From Oceanospirillum sediminis (GTDB lineage Bacteria > Pseudomonadota > Gammaproteobacteria > Pseudomonadales > Halomonadaceae): DNA of 64,000 bases. Shown one piece after another: positions 38,152-46,149 of this stretch (position 1 is the first letter of the stretch; each line of letters starts with the position of its first letter). A model generated the notes under the pieces. The model ran no database searches, was not told the DNA's origin, and saw nothing but the letters and a program-made list of their open reading frames with translations. The position numbers and the translations under genes were made by a program. Location: contig NZ_JACJFM010000008.1 in the NCBI RefSeq assembly GCF_014164585.1, positions 116,421 to 180,420 of the forward strand. The letters are read 5' to 3'.

Positions 38152-38178
38152 AAAAAAGGAAGGTTACCCTTCCTTTTT
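38152..38178. terminator. Bidirectional terminator between GFA gene and yjfB
   Basis: A run of A then GGAAGG, loop TTA, CCTTCC and a run of T: a symmetric hairpin serving both convergent genes. Confidence 0.8.
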
Positions 38179-38190
38179 CTGATTGGAGTA

Positions 38191-38379
38191 TCAGGCGGTG
38201 ACGTTGATATTGTTACCCAGATGAGGCTCAACAGATGGTTGTACCTGGGCCACAGAGCCCAGCAGAGTCTCAACGGTACTTTTCTGCGTATCCTGAATAG
38301 ACTTCACTAATGCCGCCTGTACACCCAGCATGGCATTACTCTGCCCCATGCTCATTGCAATATTACCGATAGCATCCAT
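38191..38379 (-). CDS. YjfB family putative motility protein
   Basis: A 62-residue protein: 'MDAIGNIAMSMGQSNAMLGV' at the start, a middle amphipathic helix 'AALVKSIQDTQKSTVETLL', and a C-terminal 'HLGNNINVTA', the pattern of YjfB_motility proteins. Function is unproven, but the family occurs in flagellated bacteria and here lies near cheV. AGAGGAAAG lies before the ATG. Confidence 0.8.
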   Translation of the reverse strand: MDAIGNIAMSMGQSNAMLGVQAALVKSIQDTQKSTVETLLGSVAQVQPSVEPHLGNNINVTA

Positions 38380-38777
38380 TTTAACTTTCCTCTTCGATTA
38401 AATATGATCTTTTAACTTACGGCTGATTGATGATTAACTGAAGGCCGATCAGGCATCGAAATGTTGCAGTTTGTTCTTCAGGTAGTGTAAGGGCTAATAA
38501 CCTGCTGAAAAATAAGATCAATTTTTTTCCTGTGGTTTCACTACCCGCCTTAGTTGCACTCTGAATAACCAGTAGATTCACACAGAAGCAAGATTTCTGA
38601 CGGGCAAAATGGCATCAGAATTAGAACATGCTAAAATTGTAACGTAATGCAATATTTTCTTGTATGCTTTCAATTTAAAATGTATATAATAAGAATGTAA
38701 AAGTCAGGATAGTTCAGAAAGGATGAGCGGCATCAACATATTATTTTTAATTAAATAGTTATTCAGTAGGCCAGAAA
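38380..38777. other. AT-rich intergenic region at island left edge
   Basis: 398 bases with no supported gene. It becomes clearly more AT-rich than the flanking core DNA from about 38500. No tRNA, integrase or recognisable attachment site was seen. Confidence 0.5.
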
Positions 38778-39062
38778 ATGACTATAAAAAAAATAAATAT
38801 GAATATAAAAATATATAAAAATAGAAATAATGCGATAAACATAATCCCTGATATGCTTTTTAAAAAAAGCAACCATATACAGTCACTACCTCCTTTTTCT
38901 GACATAAACAAACATCTTGACTCAGATTGTTATATCTACTGGGCAGACCTTGGGGAAAACTTCCATATCGGATTCAACTCCACAGAGGAGCTGGCCGAAA
39001 TATTAATCAAAAACTCAGATTTAATAAATAAAATAAGCAAAAAAGCGGAAGAGTCCTGCTAA
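38778..39062 (+). CDS. Hypothetical protein, AT-rich island
   Basis: A 94-residue protein, rich in Ile, Asn and Lys, with many AAA/ATA codons unlike the core genes. It has no signal peptide or transmembrane helix. The central 'CYIYWADLGENFHIGFNSTE' suggests a small alpha/beta domain, and the tail is a Lys-rich helix. Weak ribosome site. No family recognised. Likely acquired DNA. Confidence 0.5.
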   Translation: MTIKKINMNIKIYKNRNNAINIIPDMLFKKSNHIQSLPPFSDINKHLDSDCYIYWADLGENFHIGFNSTEELAEILIKNSDLINKISKKAEESC

Positions 39063-39127
39063 AAAATATTATAATCTGAAAAACTCTATCAGTTTGAAAA
39101 CGGAATGATATTTAAAAGACAAACGTT

Positions 39128-39367
39128 ATGATTAAGCTTGTACTATCAGAAGCTGACATTATAGATCGGGCCAATACAGAGCTGGCATCATTTCCTGGCT
39201 ACATCAAAGGAATGAAGATCGAAAGTGCTCGAATGGATGGCAATATGCTAGTTATTGGAGGCCAGTGTTTCATGAGCAATGGCAAACCAACAGATAAAAC
39301 CCAGAAAGCGCTGGAAGTGTATAATAAATTCGCAGAGAATTTTGTGCAGAACTATACATTATACTGA
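39128..39367 (+). CDS. YciN-like small protein (DUF2498)
   Basis: A 79-residue protein aligning by eye with E. coli YciN along its length: 'SEADIIDRANTELASFPGYI', then 'GNMLVIGGQCFMSNGKPTDK' matching YciN's '[20 protein letters not shown]', and a C-terminal helix ending 'NYTLY'. Function of YciN is unknown. Weak ribosome site. Lies between two other small unknown genes in the AT-rich island. Confidence 0.6.
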   Translation: MIKLVLSEADIIDRANTELASFPGYIKGMKIESARMDGNMLVIGGQCFMSNGKPTDKTQKALEVYNKFAENFVQNYTLY

Positions 39368-39525
39368 AAAACTTTATTTATAGTGCCAGATAGACAATAA
39401 AGCTCTCTGATCAAATTACAGATAAAGTGATCTGAATCAATACTCCCAGACCAGTGACTCTGGAAAAACAAGCCAAAATGTATTATACATACTTTTTATA
39501 TGTTCAAAATATAAAAACAACCTGA

Positions 39526-39882
39526 ATGACTGTTAAATCTAACCTGAAAGTCGAAATAGTTGCTGAAAACCCATTCCCTGCCAGCAATTCAGATAAACAG
39601 ATGGAAACCACAAATGAGTCTCCATCAACACCTGTGTCTGTGGTAAAGGTATGGCAACAGGAAGACCTGCTCGAAGGATTAGATATACCTGAAAATCTGA
39701 AAAAAGCAATCCAGTCTTCTTTAGATCGTATATGGCTGACGGCCAATAGGTTAGCTTCATCTGAAGTAGCCAAACTGGAACAGCAAGTTGCTGACCTGCA
39801 AGAAGAACTGGCAGAAGCTCATAAGAAGAACGCAGAAGTAAGAAAAGAGCTTTCAGACATACTAGCACTAATAAAACCTTAA
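39526..39882 (+). CDS. Hypothetical coiled-coil protein
   Basis: A 118-residue cytoplasmic protein. A polar, disordered-looking N-terminus (about 1-40) is followed by a helical segment and a C-terminal coiled coil at about 70-115 ('VAKLEQQVADLQEELAEAHK'). It resembles the architecture of small KfrA- or SMC-like accessory proteins, but no family is identified. No clear Shine-Dalgarno. Confidence 0.5.
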   Translation: MTVKSNLKVEIVAENPFPASNSDKQMETTNESPSTPVSVVKVWQQEDLLEGLDIPENLKKAIQSSLDRIWLTANRLASSEVAKLEQQVADLQEELAEAHKKNAEVRKELSDILALIKP

Positions 39883-40099
39883 TATAGCACTATACCCCTT
39901 ATTAATTACCCAAAATCAAAAAGCATTACCTCTTAAAAAATCTTATCCGCATTCACACCTGTATAGCTTATTTAATACGCGAAGACCTCTGTAATCTATT
40001 GTTTTAAGTACTCCTTGGTAAGAACCGCACACTCTCCTGTAATTTATATTTATGATCTCAAAAGCCATTTACTGAGCACATCTAATATACATTAAAATT

Positions 40100-40127
40100 A
40101 CCAACGCTATTGCATGATAACGTTGGT
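40100..40127. repeat. Inverted repeat at left flank of two-gene unit
   Basis: ACCAACG (40100-40106) and CGTTGGT (40121-40127) are perfect inverted arms around 14 bases. A related hairpin with the same outer AACGCT...CGTTGGT ends lies at 42183-42219 on the other side of the two minus-strand genes. Confidence 0.6.
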
Positions 40128-40165
40128 GATTTCGAAATTGGTGCTTTTGGACAGAAGCGTCAATT

Positions 40166-40951
40166 TTAAGCTGAGCTTTCTTTTCTAGAGTGCTTAGATT
40201 TGAGATGTTCCATGCAAAAATTATGTGCATAACCAATAATTAGGTCGATTGCTTCATCGATGTCAGTAATAGCGCTCTTTGGCTCTGTCCAGCCCATGTC
40301 ACCGTGGCGTGCAAAAGGTCCCAGTAGAGGAGAGTTATTGCATGCGGCTTTGAACTCGTCTATACGCTTAGAGTCGCCTAGTTTACTTTCGTCGTAGCCA
40401 TTACTCTTCGAATGAAATTTAACACTGTCGTGAATTTTGTACAGTGTCCCCCATGTCATGATCTTTTCTAGAGAGTTATTGGTTGATATCAGCCCTACCA
40501 AAAAAACCAAAGAACGGAGAGCTTCATCTTTCTTGCATATATTTAGTATTCGTGAGTGGAGTCTCCCTTTGGCTGGAAACACAGGGTGCTCTAATAGGTC
40601 TATGTTTTCATCAGAACTAAACGGATTTCTTTCAATGTTGGATGCATGAACATTATGACGGGATTCTCCATTACATTTGAAAAAGTAAGTGAATTCCACA
40701 GGAATAAAGCTGTTATCGTTCCACGATAATCTTAAAGCCCCATTTAAAAGTATCTGGAGGCTGAAGAGACGACATGCAACATCTTCAGGATCATCGAGCT
40801 CATCTATATGATATGAGTATGCGAAGAACTGCATTCCCATATGATCATCCTCATATGATAGCCCTAAGTCATTCCCCCAAAACTCTTGTGTAAGACTTGG
40901 GTAATAACTCCCTGCAGAAACGCCGATTTCCCATTTGTGTTCTGATAACAT
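40166..40951 (-). CDS. Uncharacterised protein, partner of HEPN-like gene
   Basis: A 261-residue protein with no signal peptide or membrane segment. Recognisable stretches are 'RSLVFLVGLISTNNSLEKIM' with 'TWGTLYKIHDSVK', and near the C-terminus 'FARHGDMGWTEP' followed by a helix with repeated acidic residues. The last part resembles helix-rich proteins that carry an ARHG motif, but the family is not certain. AGGATGATAA precedes the ATG. It lies 8 bases after the upstream HEPN-like gene, so the two form an operon. A defence role is possible but unproven. Confidence 0.6.
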   Translation of the reverse strand: MLSEHKWEIGVSAGSYYPSLTQEFWGNDLGLSYEDDHMGMQFFAYSYHIDELDDPEDVACRLFSLQILLNGALRLSWNDNSFIPVEFTYFFKCNGESRHNVHASNIERNPFSSDENIDLLEHPVFPAKGRLHSRILNICKKDEALRSLVFLVGLISTNNSLEKIMTWGTLYKIHDSVKFHSKSNGYDESKLGDSKRIDEFKAACNNSPLLGPFARHGDMGWTEPKSAITDIDEAIDLIIGYAHNFCMEHLKSKHSRKESSA

Positions 40952-40959
40952 TTATCATC

Positions 40960-41997
40960 CTAAATATTTTGTTTGTTAGCCTTTAACTGTTTGTATAAAT
41001 CTTTCATATCCGGATTGGCTAGTTCAAATAAGCTCTTGTTTAAGGTCTGCGTAAAAGCATCAGTAAAATGTTCTAGCGTGGCTAATTCATGTAATGAAAG
41101 TGAAAATTTTTCTCCCTCGGTAAAATTAAAGAAAGAGCTTTGAAATTCCTCACAAAACTGTGCCAGCTCTTTCGGGACAGTGGTAACACCATGAATAAAA
41201 CAGTTCCGAATGAGAGAAATCCCTCCTAATGTCTTTGCAATGTCGTTATAGTTATATATTCCTTTATAAAAAGAAGGGATCTGAATTCCAGTTTTACTGA
41301 TAAAGTTTTTGAAAACTTTATCCAACCCAATGTATAGTTTTTTTCTATGCCAAGATTCTAACCGTTCATCCCAAGCTGTCTTCCATGCAATAGACTTATC
41401 ATGACTTTGATCTCTTTCACGATAAAGCTTTCGTATTTCTTTAAAATCATCCCCTCTGCATATTTCAAGTGGGTTTGACTTTAAGTATTCCCTAAACATA
41501 TTAAAAATGAACTCTTCAAGACATGAGTACATATTGCAAAACGCCCATGCGGCCAGCATCGGAATGGAGCTTGAGTGAACCTCGGCAGCCATGTTTCCAT
41601 CCCATACCCTGACATTAGTTAGCTCTGGGCCTGAACCATCCTTGCGATTTCTAATTCCTTGCACCGCAAAGCTTAACCCCTTTTTTTTCCATTCTGGATC
41701 TGAATATTTATCCTCAGCAACATGAAGACCATTGATAGTTACAGCCCATCTCAAGAAGATACTATGGAATACACCACCAAACTCCATGACTACTTCATTG
41801 ATTTCCTGAATCCACTTTGCCTCTTCATCAGTAACCACGAATTCAATCCATTTTAAATTTTCCAATGTAAGTGCGCCTGGGGTCATGATTGGAACTGATT
41901 CACGCTCGATGAAGTTTAATTCTGTCCATGAAGTTTGATCGGGCATAATTATCTCGCTTATATATGGAGGCTCATTCAGATCTAGCATCTTATTCAT
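40960..41997 (-). CDS. HEPN-like motif protein, uncharacterised
   Basis: A 345-residue cytoplasmic protein. Residues about 150-285 are helical ('AWAFCNMYSCLEEFIFNMFR') and end in 'GGISLIRNCFIHGVTTV'. The RNxxxH sequence here is the catalytic-type motif of HEPN domains, many of which are RNases in toxin-antitoxin and phage-defence systems. Core residues around it fit (Leu-Ile-Arg-Asn and His-Gly). AT-rich codon use compared with neighbours. First gene of a two-gene operon bounded by inverted repeats. Family assignment is tentative. Confidence 0.6.
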   Translation of the reverse strand: MNKMLDLNEPPYISEIIMPDQTSWTELNFIERESVPIMTPGALTLENLKWIEFVVTDEEAKWIQEINEVVMEFGGVFHSIFLRWAVTINGLHVAEDKYSDPEWKKKGLSFAVQGIRNRKDGSGPELTNVRVWDGNMAAEVHSSSIPMLAAWAFCNMYSCLEEFIFNMFREYLKSNPLEICRGDDFKEIRKLYRERDQSHDKSIAWKTAWDERLESWHRKKLYIGLDKVFKNFISKTGIQIPSFYKGIYNYNDIAKTLGGISLIRNCFIHGVTTVPKELAQFCEEFQSSFFNFTEGEKFSLSLHELATLEHFTDAFTQTLNKSLFELANPDMKDLYKQLKANKQNI

Positions 41998-42114
41998 CCA
42001 CCGCTGTAAGTTTCTGAAGTTTACAGGGGGTACCTATTTTACAAGCCCGTCCTAAAATTAGTCAGCCTTAAACCAAGGAATTCTAACTTAAATAGCTGAT
42101 GCTATTACCTAAAA

Positions 42115-42217
42115 GCGTTGCTAAAAATAACGCCATAACCATATGATTAATAAAGAATTAATCAATCATATGCGACAATAAACAACGCTTTCAGACTTTT
42201 TTCACCTGAAAGCGTTG
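42115..42217. repeat. Cluster of three hairpins at right flank of two-gene unit
   Basis: Three nested inverted repeats: GCGTT/AACGC (42115-42133), CATATGATT/AATCATATG (42140-42172) and a perfect 12-bp stem CAACGCTTTCAG/CTGAAAGCGTTG (42183-42217) with a T-rich loop. They sit between the HEPN-like gene start and the rsgA-like gene end. The last could be a terminator for the rsgA-like gene, or a recombination-site remnant; the sequence alone does not decide. Confidence 0.6.
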
Positions 42218-42283
42218 GTATATTTTCCCCTTGGATTAATTGCGCTATTGGGTTCTATTGATCAAAAAACGATCAATAAAAAC

Positions 42284-43327
42284 CTACCACTTTCCATTCT
42301 GGCGCTTTTTATCAGCCATCACTGAACGCACCATACGGCCAAAAGCCCGGTCTTTGGCCCGTAGTTCTGCGATAGTTGCACCATTAATCGCTTGTTCTCG
42401 CATCAGTTTGTGATAGTTATTCAGGCGGCGCTGTTCCAGTTCGCCTCTCTCGATAGCTTCTGTTACCGTGCAACCCGGTTCACTCTGATGCTGACAGTCA
42501 CTATAGCGACAGTGTTCAGCCAGAGCCGATATGTCGGAGAAGGTTTCTTCAATGCCCTGTTCACAATATGCCAACTGTAACTCTCGCATACCCGGTGTAT
42601 CCATCAGGATTCCGCCTGATGGCATCATGTGTAAAGAACGGCCTGTTGTAGTATGTCGACCCTTGCTGTCTGCTTCCCGAATGCTGCCGGTATCGTTGGT
42701 GTTCTGCCCCAGCAGAGTATTGATCAGGGTAGATTTACCAACTCCGGATGAACCTAATAGCGCTACGGTTTGCCCACTACGACACCAGGATTCCAGTACT
42801 TCTGTACTGCTGGCATCCAGTCCGTTAACAGCTTCTGCCATCAACAGCGGATCAAGGCCCTGTACCTGACGAACGAAGCTTTGCGGATCATCACAACAAT
42901 CTGCCCGTGTTAATACGATAACGGCTTCGGCACCGGCATCCCGAACCATTGCCAGATAGCGTTCAATACGGTTCAGATTGAAATTGTTATTCAGGGCGCA
43001 CACGATAAAAACGGTGTCCAGATTGGCTGCAATCATCTGTTCTGCCACCCGGCTGCCAGCTGCTTTACGGGAAAACAGAGATAAGCGATCCAGTGAACGA
43101 TAGAAGTGATCATTATGGTCAATGAGTAACCAATCACCCACTGTCAGTGCAGGCATAGCGGGTGTCAATGCCAGTTTCTTTGTACCTTGCTCAGTAAAGA
43201 GTTCAAGCTGAGAGCGATGTTGCGCCGATACACGGACAATCTGATACTGATTCCATTCATCCAGAGTCAGTTGTTGTTGAAAAAAAGCGGACCAGCCCAG
43301 CTGGTTAAGGGAGTAATGCGTAGTCAT
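42284..43327 (-). CDS. rsgA: RsgA-type ribosome small-subunit GTPase (paralogue form)
   Basis: A 347-residue circularly permuted GTPase. OB domain about 1-100; G4-like 'VLTRADCC', G1 'LLGSSGVGKSTLINTLLG', G3 'MDTPGMRELQL'; the C-terminal zinc motif is 'CRYSDCQHQSEPGC'. G4 is TRAD rather than the usual NKxD/TKAD, and the basic N-terminus of E. coli RsgA is absent, as in a known second RsgA-like branch. RsgA tests 30S maturation. The start at 43327 follows CAGGGG. A structured leader and a short upstream ORF precede it. Confidence 0.88.
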   Translation of the reverse strand: MTTHYSLNQLGWSAFFQQQLTLDEWNQYQIVRVSAQHRSQLELFTEQGTKKLALTPAMPALTVGDWLLIDHNDHFYRSLDRLSLFSRKAAGSRVAEQMIAANLDTVFIVCALNNNFNLNRIERYLAMVRDAGAEAVIVLTRADCCDDPQSFVRQVQGLDPLLMAEAVNGLDASSTEVLESWCRSGQTVALLGSSGVGKSTLINTLLGQNTNDTGSIREADSKGRHTTTGRSLHMMPSGGILMDTPGMRELQLAYCEQGIEETFSDISALAEHCRYSDCQHQSEPGCTVTEAIERGELEQRRLNNYHKLMREQAINGATIAELRAKDRAFGRMVRSVMADKKRQNGKW

Positions 43328-43332
43328 AAGAA

Positions 43333-43433
43333 CCCCTGACGTGCGAGACGCCATCAATACGGATCAGGGGCGAATAGATGCCCCGGTTATAAACCGGGCA
43401 GAGAACCTGTTATTGGTTCAGCTTACTGCCCGG
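43333..43433 (-). promoter_or_regulatory. Candidate translational attenuator of rsgA-like gene
   Basis: On the minus-strand RNA four hairpins are mutually exclusive in series. H1 is CCGGGCAG with CTGCCCGG (43426-43433 with 43394-43401). H2 is CCCGGTT with AACCGGG (43392-43398 with 43382-43388). H3 is GGGGC with GCCCC (43380-43384 with 43367-43371). H4 is CCCCTGA with TCAGGGG (43364-43370 with 43333-43339). Each shares an arm with the next, and the last arm of H4 contains the ribosome site. The 5' arm of H1 lies inside a short leader ORF. Function is inference. Confidence 0.6.
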
Positions 43434-43453
43434 AAGGTTCTGACTACAATCAT
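43418..43453 (-). CDS. Putative 11-residue leader peptide
   Basis: ATG at 43453, preceded by GGAGGG five bases away, opens an 11-codon frame (Met-Ile-Val-Val-Arg-Thr-Phe-Arg-Ala-Val-Ser) ending in TGA. It lies in the leader of the rsgA-like gene, downstream of a good sigma-70 promoter. Its last codons overlap the 5' arm of the first attenuator hairpin. It is not proved to be translated. Confidence 0.5.
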   Translation of the reverse strand: MIVVRTFRAVS

Positions 43454-43507
43454 GAGTGCCCTCCAGCGCGAAATTCAGATGGTTTAAAACAGATTTAACA
43501 GCTCGCT

Positions 43508-43535
43508 AATGTATCAGACACTTCTGCACTGTCAA
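43508..43535 (-). promoter_or_regulatory. Sigma-70 promoter of rsgA-like gene
   Basis: On the minus strand TTGACA (43530-43535), a 16-base spacer and TACATT (43508-43513). The -35 is a perfect consensus. It predicts a leader of about 170 bases before the rsgA-like start. Confidence 0.65.
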
Positions 43536-43664
43536 GCGACCGCCTGGTCTTAACCTGTCGCTGGTTAAAAATTAATCAGAATGGCTAATGGGGTAGTCAG
43601 CAGCTTTCCCCTAAAGTTAAAGTGATGACACAACGATGACAGGATAATGCGTCAGGAGGCGATG

Positions 43665-44297
43665 ATGACAATCAGAACAATGCTTTCAACAACTGCCTTC
43701 TGCGCTATGGCAGGTTTCTGGCTCCCGGCATCATCCGCAGAACTGCAGATCTACCAACAGGATCAGCAGAACAACCGGTCTGTATCCTCAGTGTTATACG
43801 ACCCGGAGCAGTCACAGACCAGGCTGATGGCCATCAGTGAACGCTGGCACCTGAAATGCGTTAAGTTACCGGATAATTATCAGAGCGCTATCAAACGCTG
43901 TGAACTGGACCCGACCAATGGTGTTAAAGAAGCGGGTGACCGCCATTATCGCCTGCTTAACGGTGTAAAAGTCGAGCTGTGGAATATTTATGATCCTTAT
44001 CGGGATCTGCACCCGGATGTCTCTGTGCGGATAAAAGGGGTAATATTCAACAAAAAGATGGTGATAGAGGTTGGTGATAAGCGCTTTGAAAAACAGGCCA
44101 GAAACCAGCAACATGGCTACGAATGGTACTCATCTGAAGCCGGTGAAATTGTGCAGTATCTGCTGAACTATCCTCACCTGAAGTACGAATATGATCTGTT
44201 TGCCCGCCATATCAACCGCAGCTATCAGAGCCTGGAAGGTTTCCGCGAAGTATGGGATTTCGCCGTAAAGTTTACCGGCTTTAATCCCCTGCTATGA
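43665..44297 (+). CDS. Exported hypothetical protein
   Basis: A 210-residue protein from the ATG at 43665 (AGGAGG five bases upstream). The signal peptide ends near 'PASSA/EL'. The mature part has two Cys ('HLKCVKLPDNY' and 'IKRCELDPTN') that could form a disulfide, and basic-aromatic motifs such as 'VELWNIYDPYRDLHPDVSV'. No known domain. Stand-alone gene between the rsgA-like gene and the sigma/ChrR regulon. Likely periplasmic; function unknown. Confidence 0.75.
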   Translation: MTIRTMLSTTAFCAMAGFWLPASSAELQIYQQDQQNNRSVSSVLYDPEQSQTRLMAISERWHLKCVKLPDNYQSAIKRCELDPTNGVKEAGDRHYRLLNGVKVELWNIYDPYRDLHPDVSVRIKGVIFNKKMVIEVGDKRFEKQARNQQHGYEWYSSEAGEIVQYLLNYPHLKYEYDLFARHINRSYQSLEGFREVWDFAVKFTGFNPLL

Positions 44298-44431
44298 TGT
44301 GCAGATTTCTGTCCAGAATAAAGAAGCAGGGGAATGCCATCTGTTCTGCTAAAGCCTGATCAAACCTGTCAGATGAACCTGTATAGCTGAACGAATATAT
44401 CAGTGCCTGTAAGCAAGGTTATAACCCGCGT

Positions 44432-45130
44432 TTAACGCTGGCTGTCCCGTGCAATTTTATGCCTGATCCAGGTTAACAAACGCCCCAGCAGTGGTAATTT
44501 CTCATAGAAATGCTCCCCGGCATCCCAGTAGTCGGTATGTCGGATCACCCGTTGATCCGGTGTCATATCGATCTCGCTGACACCTGAAAAACACCAGTGA
44601 CCAATCAGCTTCAGCTCTCCCTCAAAATGCCACTTCACCAGCCAGCGCTGATAATCCGGCTGCTCAGGAGGTTCTGTAGCGGCACTTTCAATACCCGATA
44701 ATCCGCTGAAGGGCTCAGACAAACTGACACTCTCCACAGAAAACCGGGCTTGCTGTACGTTGTGATGGAAGTGATTCAGCAATCGGCACAGAGCCGCCTG
44801 ACCATGAATCTGCTGAAAGGGGTCTTTAAAGGTGACATCAGGGTGCACCCGATCCGAGATCTGTTCAATACTTAATTCGCCACTATATGCCGTCCCCTGG
44901 AATAGCTGAAAATACTGATCCAGTTGTTCTATGGGATCGGCACAGCCTGTCGATTCTCTGGCCCGCGTCACACGTTGCGGTAAACGGCTGACGTTACGGG
45001 CCTGTTGAGATGGCCGGAAGGACGGGTTCTGCGATAGGCTTTGACCGGAGGCGGTGACTTTCCGGGTAACCGATTTTGCTGTTTTCTCGTCGGTCATAAT
45101 ATCAGCTGTACTGTCTGTATCGGGCATCAT
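44432..45130 (-). CDS. NTF2/SnoaL-like protein, last gene of ChrR-type operon
   Basis: A 232-residue protein. The N-terminal 80 residues are low-complexity and polar. The rest is an NTF2-like fold: 'LDQYFQLFQGTAYSGELS', 'RVHPDVTFKDPFQQIHGQAA', 'WHFEGELKLIGHWCFSGVSE' and 'RVIRHTDYWDAGEHFYEKLP'. Such proteins occur at the end of sigma-ChrR regulons beside SDR, DUF3833 and CFA-synthase genes. Biochemical role unknown; may bind a lipid intermediate. AGGAATAAAGCC precedes the ATG. Confidence 0.85.
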   Translation of the reverse strand: MMPDTDSTADIMTDEKTAKSVTRKVTASGQSLSQNPSFRPSQQARNVSRLPQRVTRARESTGCADPIEQLDQYFQLFQGTAYSGELSIEQISDRVHPDVTFKDPFQQIHGQAALCRLLNHFHHNVQQARFSVESVSLSEPFSGLSGIESAATEPPEQPDYQRWLVKWHFEGELKLIGHWCFSGVSEIDMTPDQRVIRHTDYWDAGEHFYEKLPLLGRLLTWIRHKIARDSQR

Positions 45131-45192
45131 GGCTTTATTCCTGTCGGATCGCGTCGTTAGTTCCGTTTTACCCTGTGCCGGTAAATATCCGG

Positions 45193-46134
45193 TTAAGGCG
45201 TCTCTTTCCCTGAATGCTGAGGCGTTGCTTCATCCGGAATGACCGAAGCCTGTCCTGTACTCCGATTGATCAGAGGGAAAAACAAGCGATCCGGCAGCCA
45301 TTTCAGCAGGCTCATAACCATAGCCATCCGCGTTGGAAACACAATTTCAAAACGTTTGCTGTTCAGACCTTTTATAATGTCATTGGCCGCCTGTTCAGCA
45401 CTGATCAGAAAAGGCATAGCAAAATCATTTTTATCCGTCAGCGGAGTCTGCACAAATCCCGGATTAATCAGGCGAATATCCAGTTCAGTGTGGCACAACT
45501 CCGCCCTTAAAGACTCGGCCATATTGATCATTGCAGCCTTGGTTGCTCCATACGCACTGGCGGTTGGTAAACCACGATACCCGGCCACAGATGCCACCAG
45601 AGCGATCTGTCCTTTAATTGTTCTGGTATCTGGCGCTATCCTTGTCGTATCTGGTCCTGTCGTTTGCACTGCCTGTTCAACAGGTAGTGGCCTGGTCTTC
45701 AGGTACAAAGGCAGTACTTCTTCCAGAATAAATCCCGCGCCGATCAGATTGACCTGCACCAGTTGCTGCAAGGTTTCAGCACTGAACTGATGAGCAGGAA
45801 AAGGTTTATGAGTACCTGCATTCAGAATAATCCGATCCGGTAAGCCTTCACTTACCAGCAGCTGCTGTACACTCTGTCGAACCTGAGTCTGATCCGTAAT
45901 ATCGCAGGGCAGCACCACGATCCGCCCGGTAACAGCATTGTCATTACCTGATAAGGCAGACTGATATTTTATATCCGCCTGTTCACGAACCGCTTCCAGC
46001 GCCTGCTGATTACGTGCGCTGATCACGACCGTATGGCCTTCCTGAACCCAGGCCAGTGCCAGGCTTTTACCTATGCCCTGACTGGCGCCGGTAATCCAGA
46101 TCAGTTCCCGTTGTTGTGCCTGTGGTGTCGTCAT
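45193..46134 (-). CDS. SDR family oxidoreductase of ChrR-type operon
   Basis: A 313-residue SDR: 'ITGASQGIGKSLALAWVQEG' cofactor motif, 'IILNAGTHK', 'VASVAGYRGLPTASAYGATK' with Ser and Tyr-Lys catalytic residues, 'LINPGFVQTPLTDKND'. The C-terminal hydrophobic segment 'RMAMVMSLLKWLPDRLFFPL' suggests membrane association, consistent with a lipid or fatty-acyl substrate. A polar insertion occurs at about residues 140-165. Co-transcribed with the CFA-synthase-like gene. Confidence 0.92.
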   Translation of the reverse strand: MTTPQAQQRELIWITGASQGIGKSLALAWVQEGHTVVISARNQQALEAVREQADIKYQSALSGNDNAVTGRIVVLPCDITDQTQVRQSVQQLLVSEGLPDRIILNAGTHKPFPAHQFSAETLQQLVQVNLIGAGFILEEVLPLYLKTRPLPVEQAVQTTGPDTTRIAPDTRTIKGQIALVASVAGYRGLPTASAYGATKAAMINMAESLRAELCHTELDIRLINPGFVQTPLTDKNDFAMPFLISAEQAANDIIKGLNSKRFEIVFPTRMAMVMSLLKWLPDRLFFPLINRSTGQASVIPDEATPQHSGKETP

Positions 46135-46149
46135 AATGAGATATCCTGA

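Noticed and set aside
38390..38480. Possible sigma-28 (flagellar) promoter of yjfB
   Set aside because: A GCCGTAAG stretch resembles the -10 element, but no TAAA-type -35 lies at the required distance.
40100..42219. Integron gene cassette with attC sites
   Set aside because: The repeats do not fit the RYYYAAC/GTTRRRY core, the cassette would hold two genes, and no integrase is present.
42284..43327. RsgA-like gene as part of the defence-like island
   Set aside because: Its codon use and GC content match the core genome, and it has its own promoter and leader. It is treated as separate.
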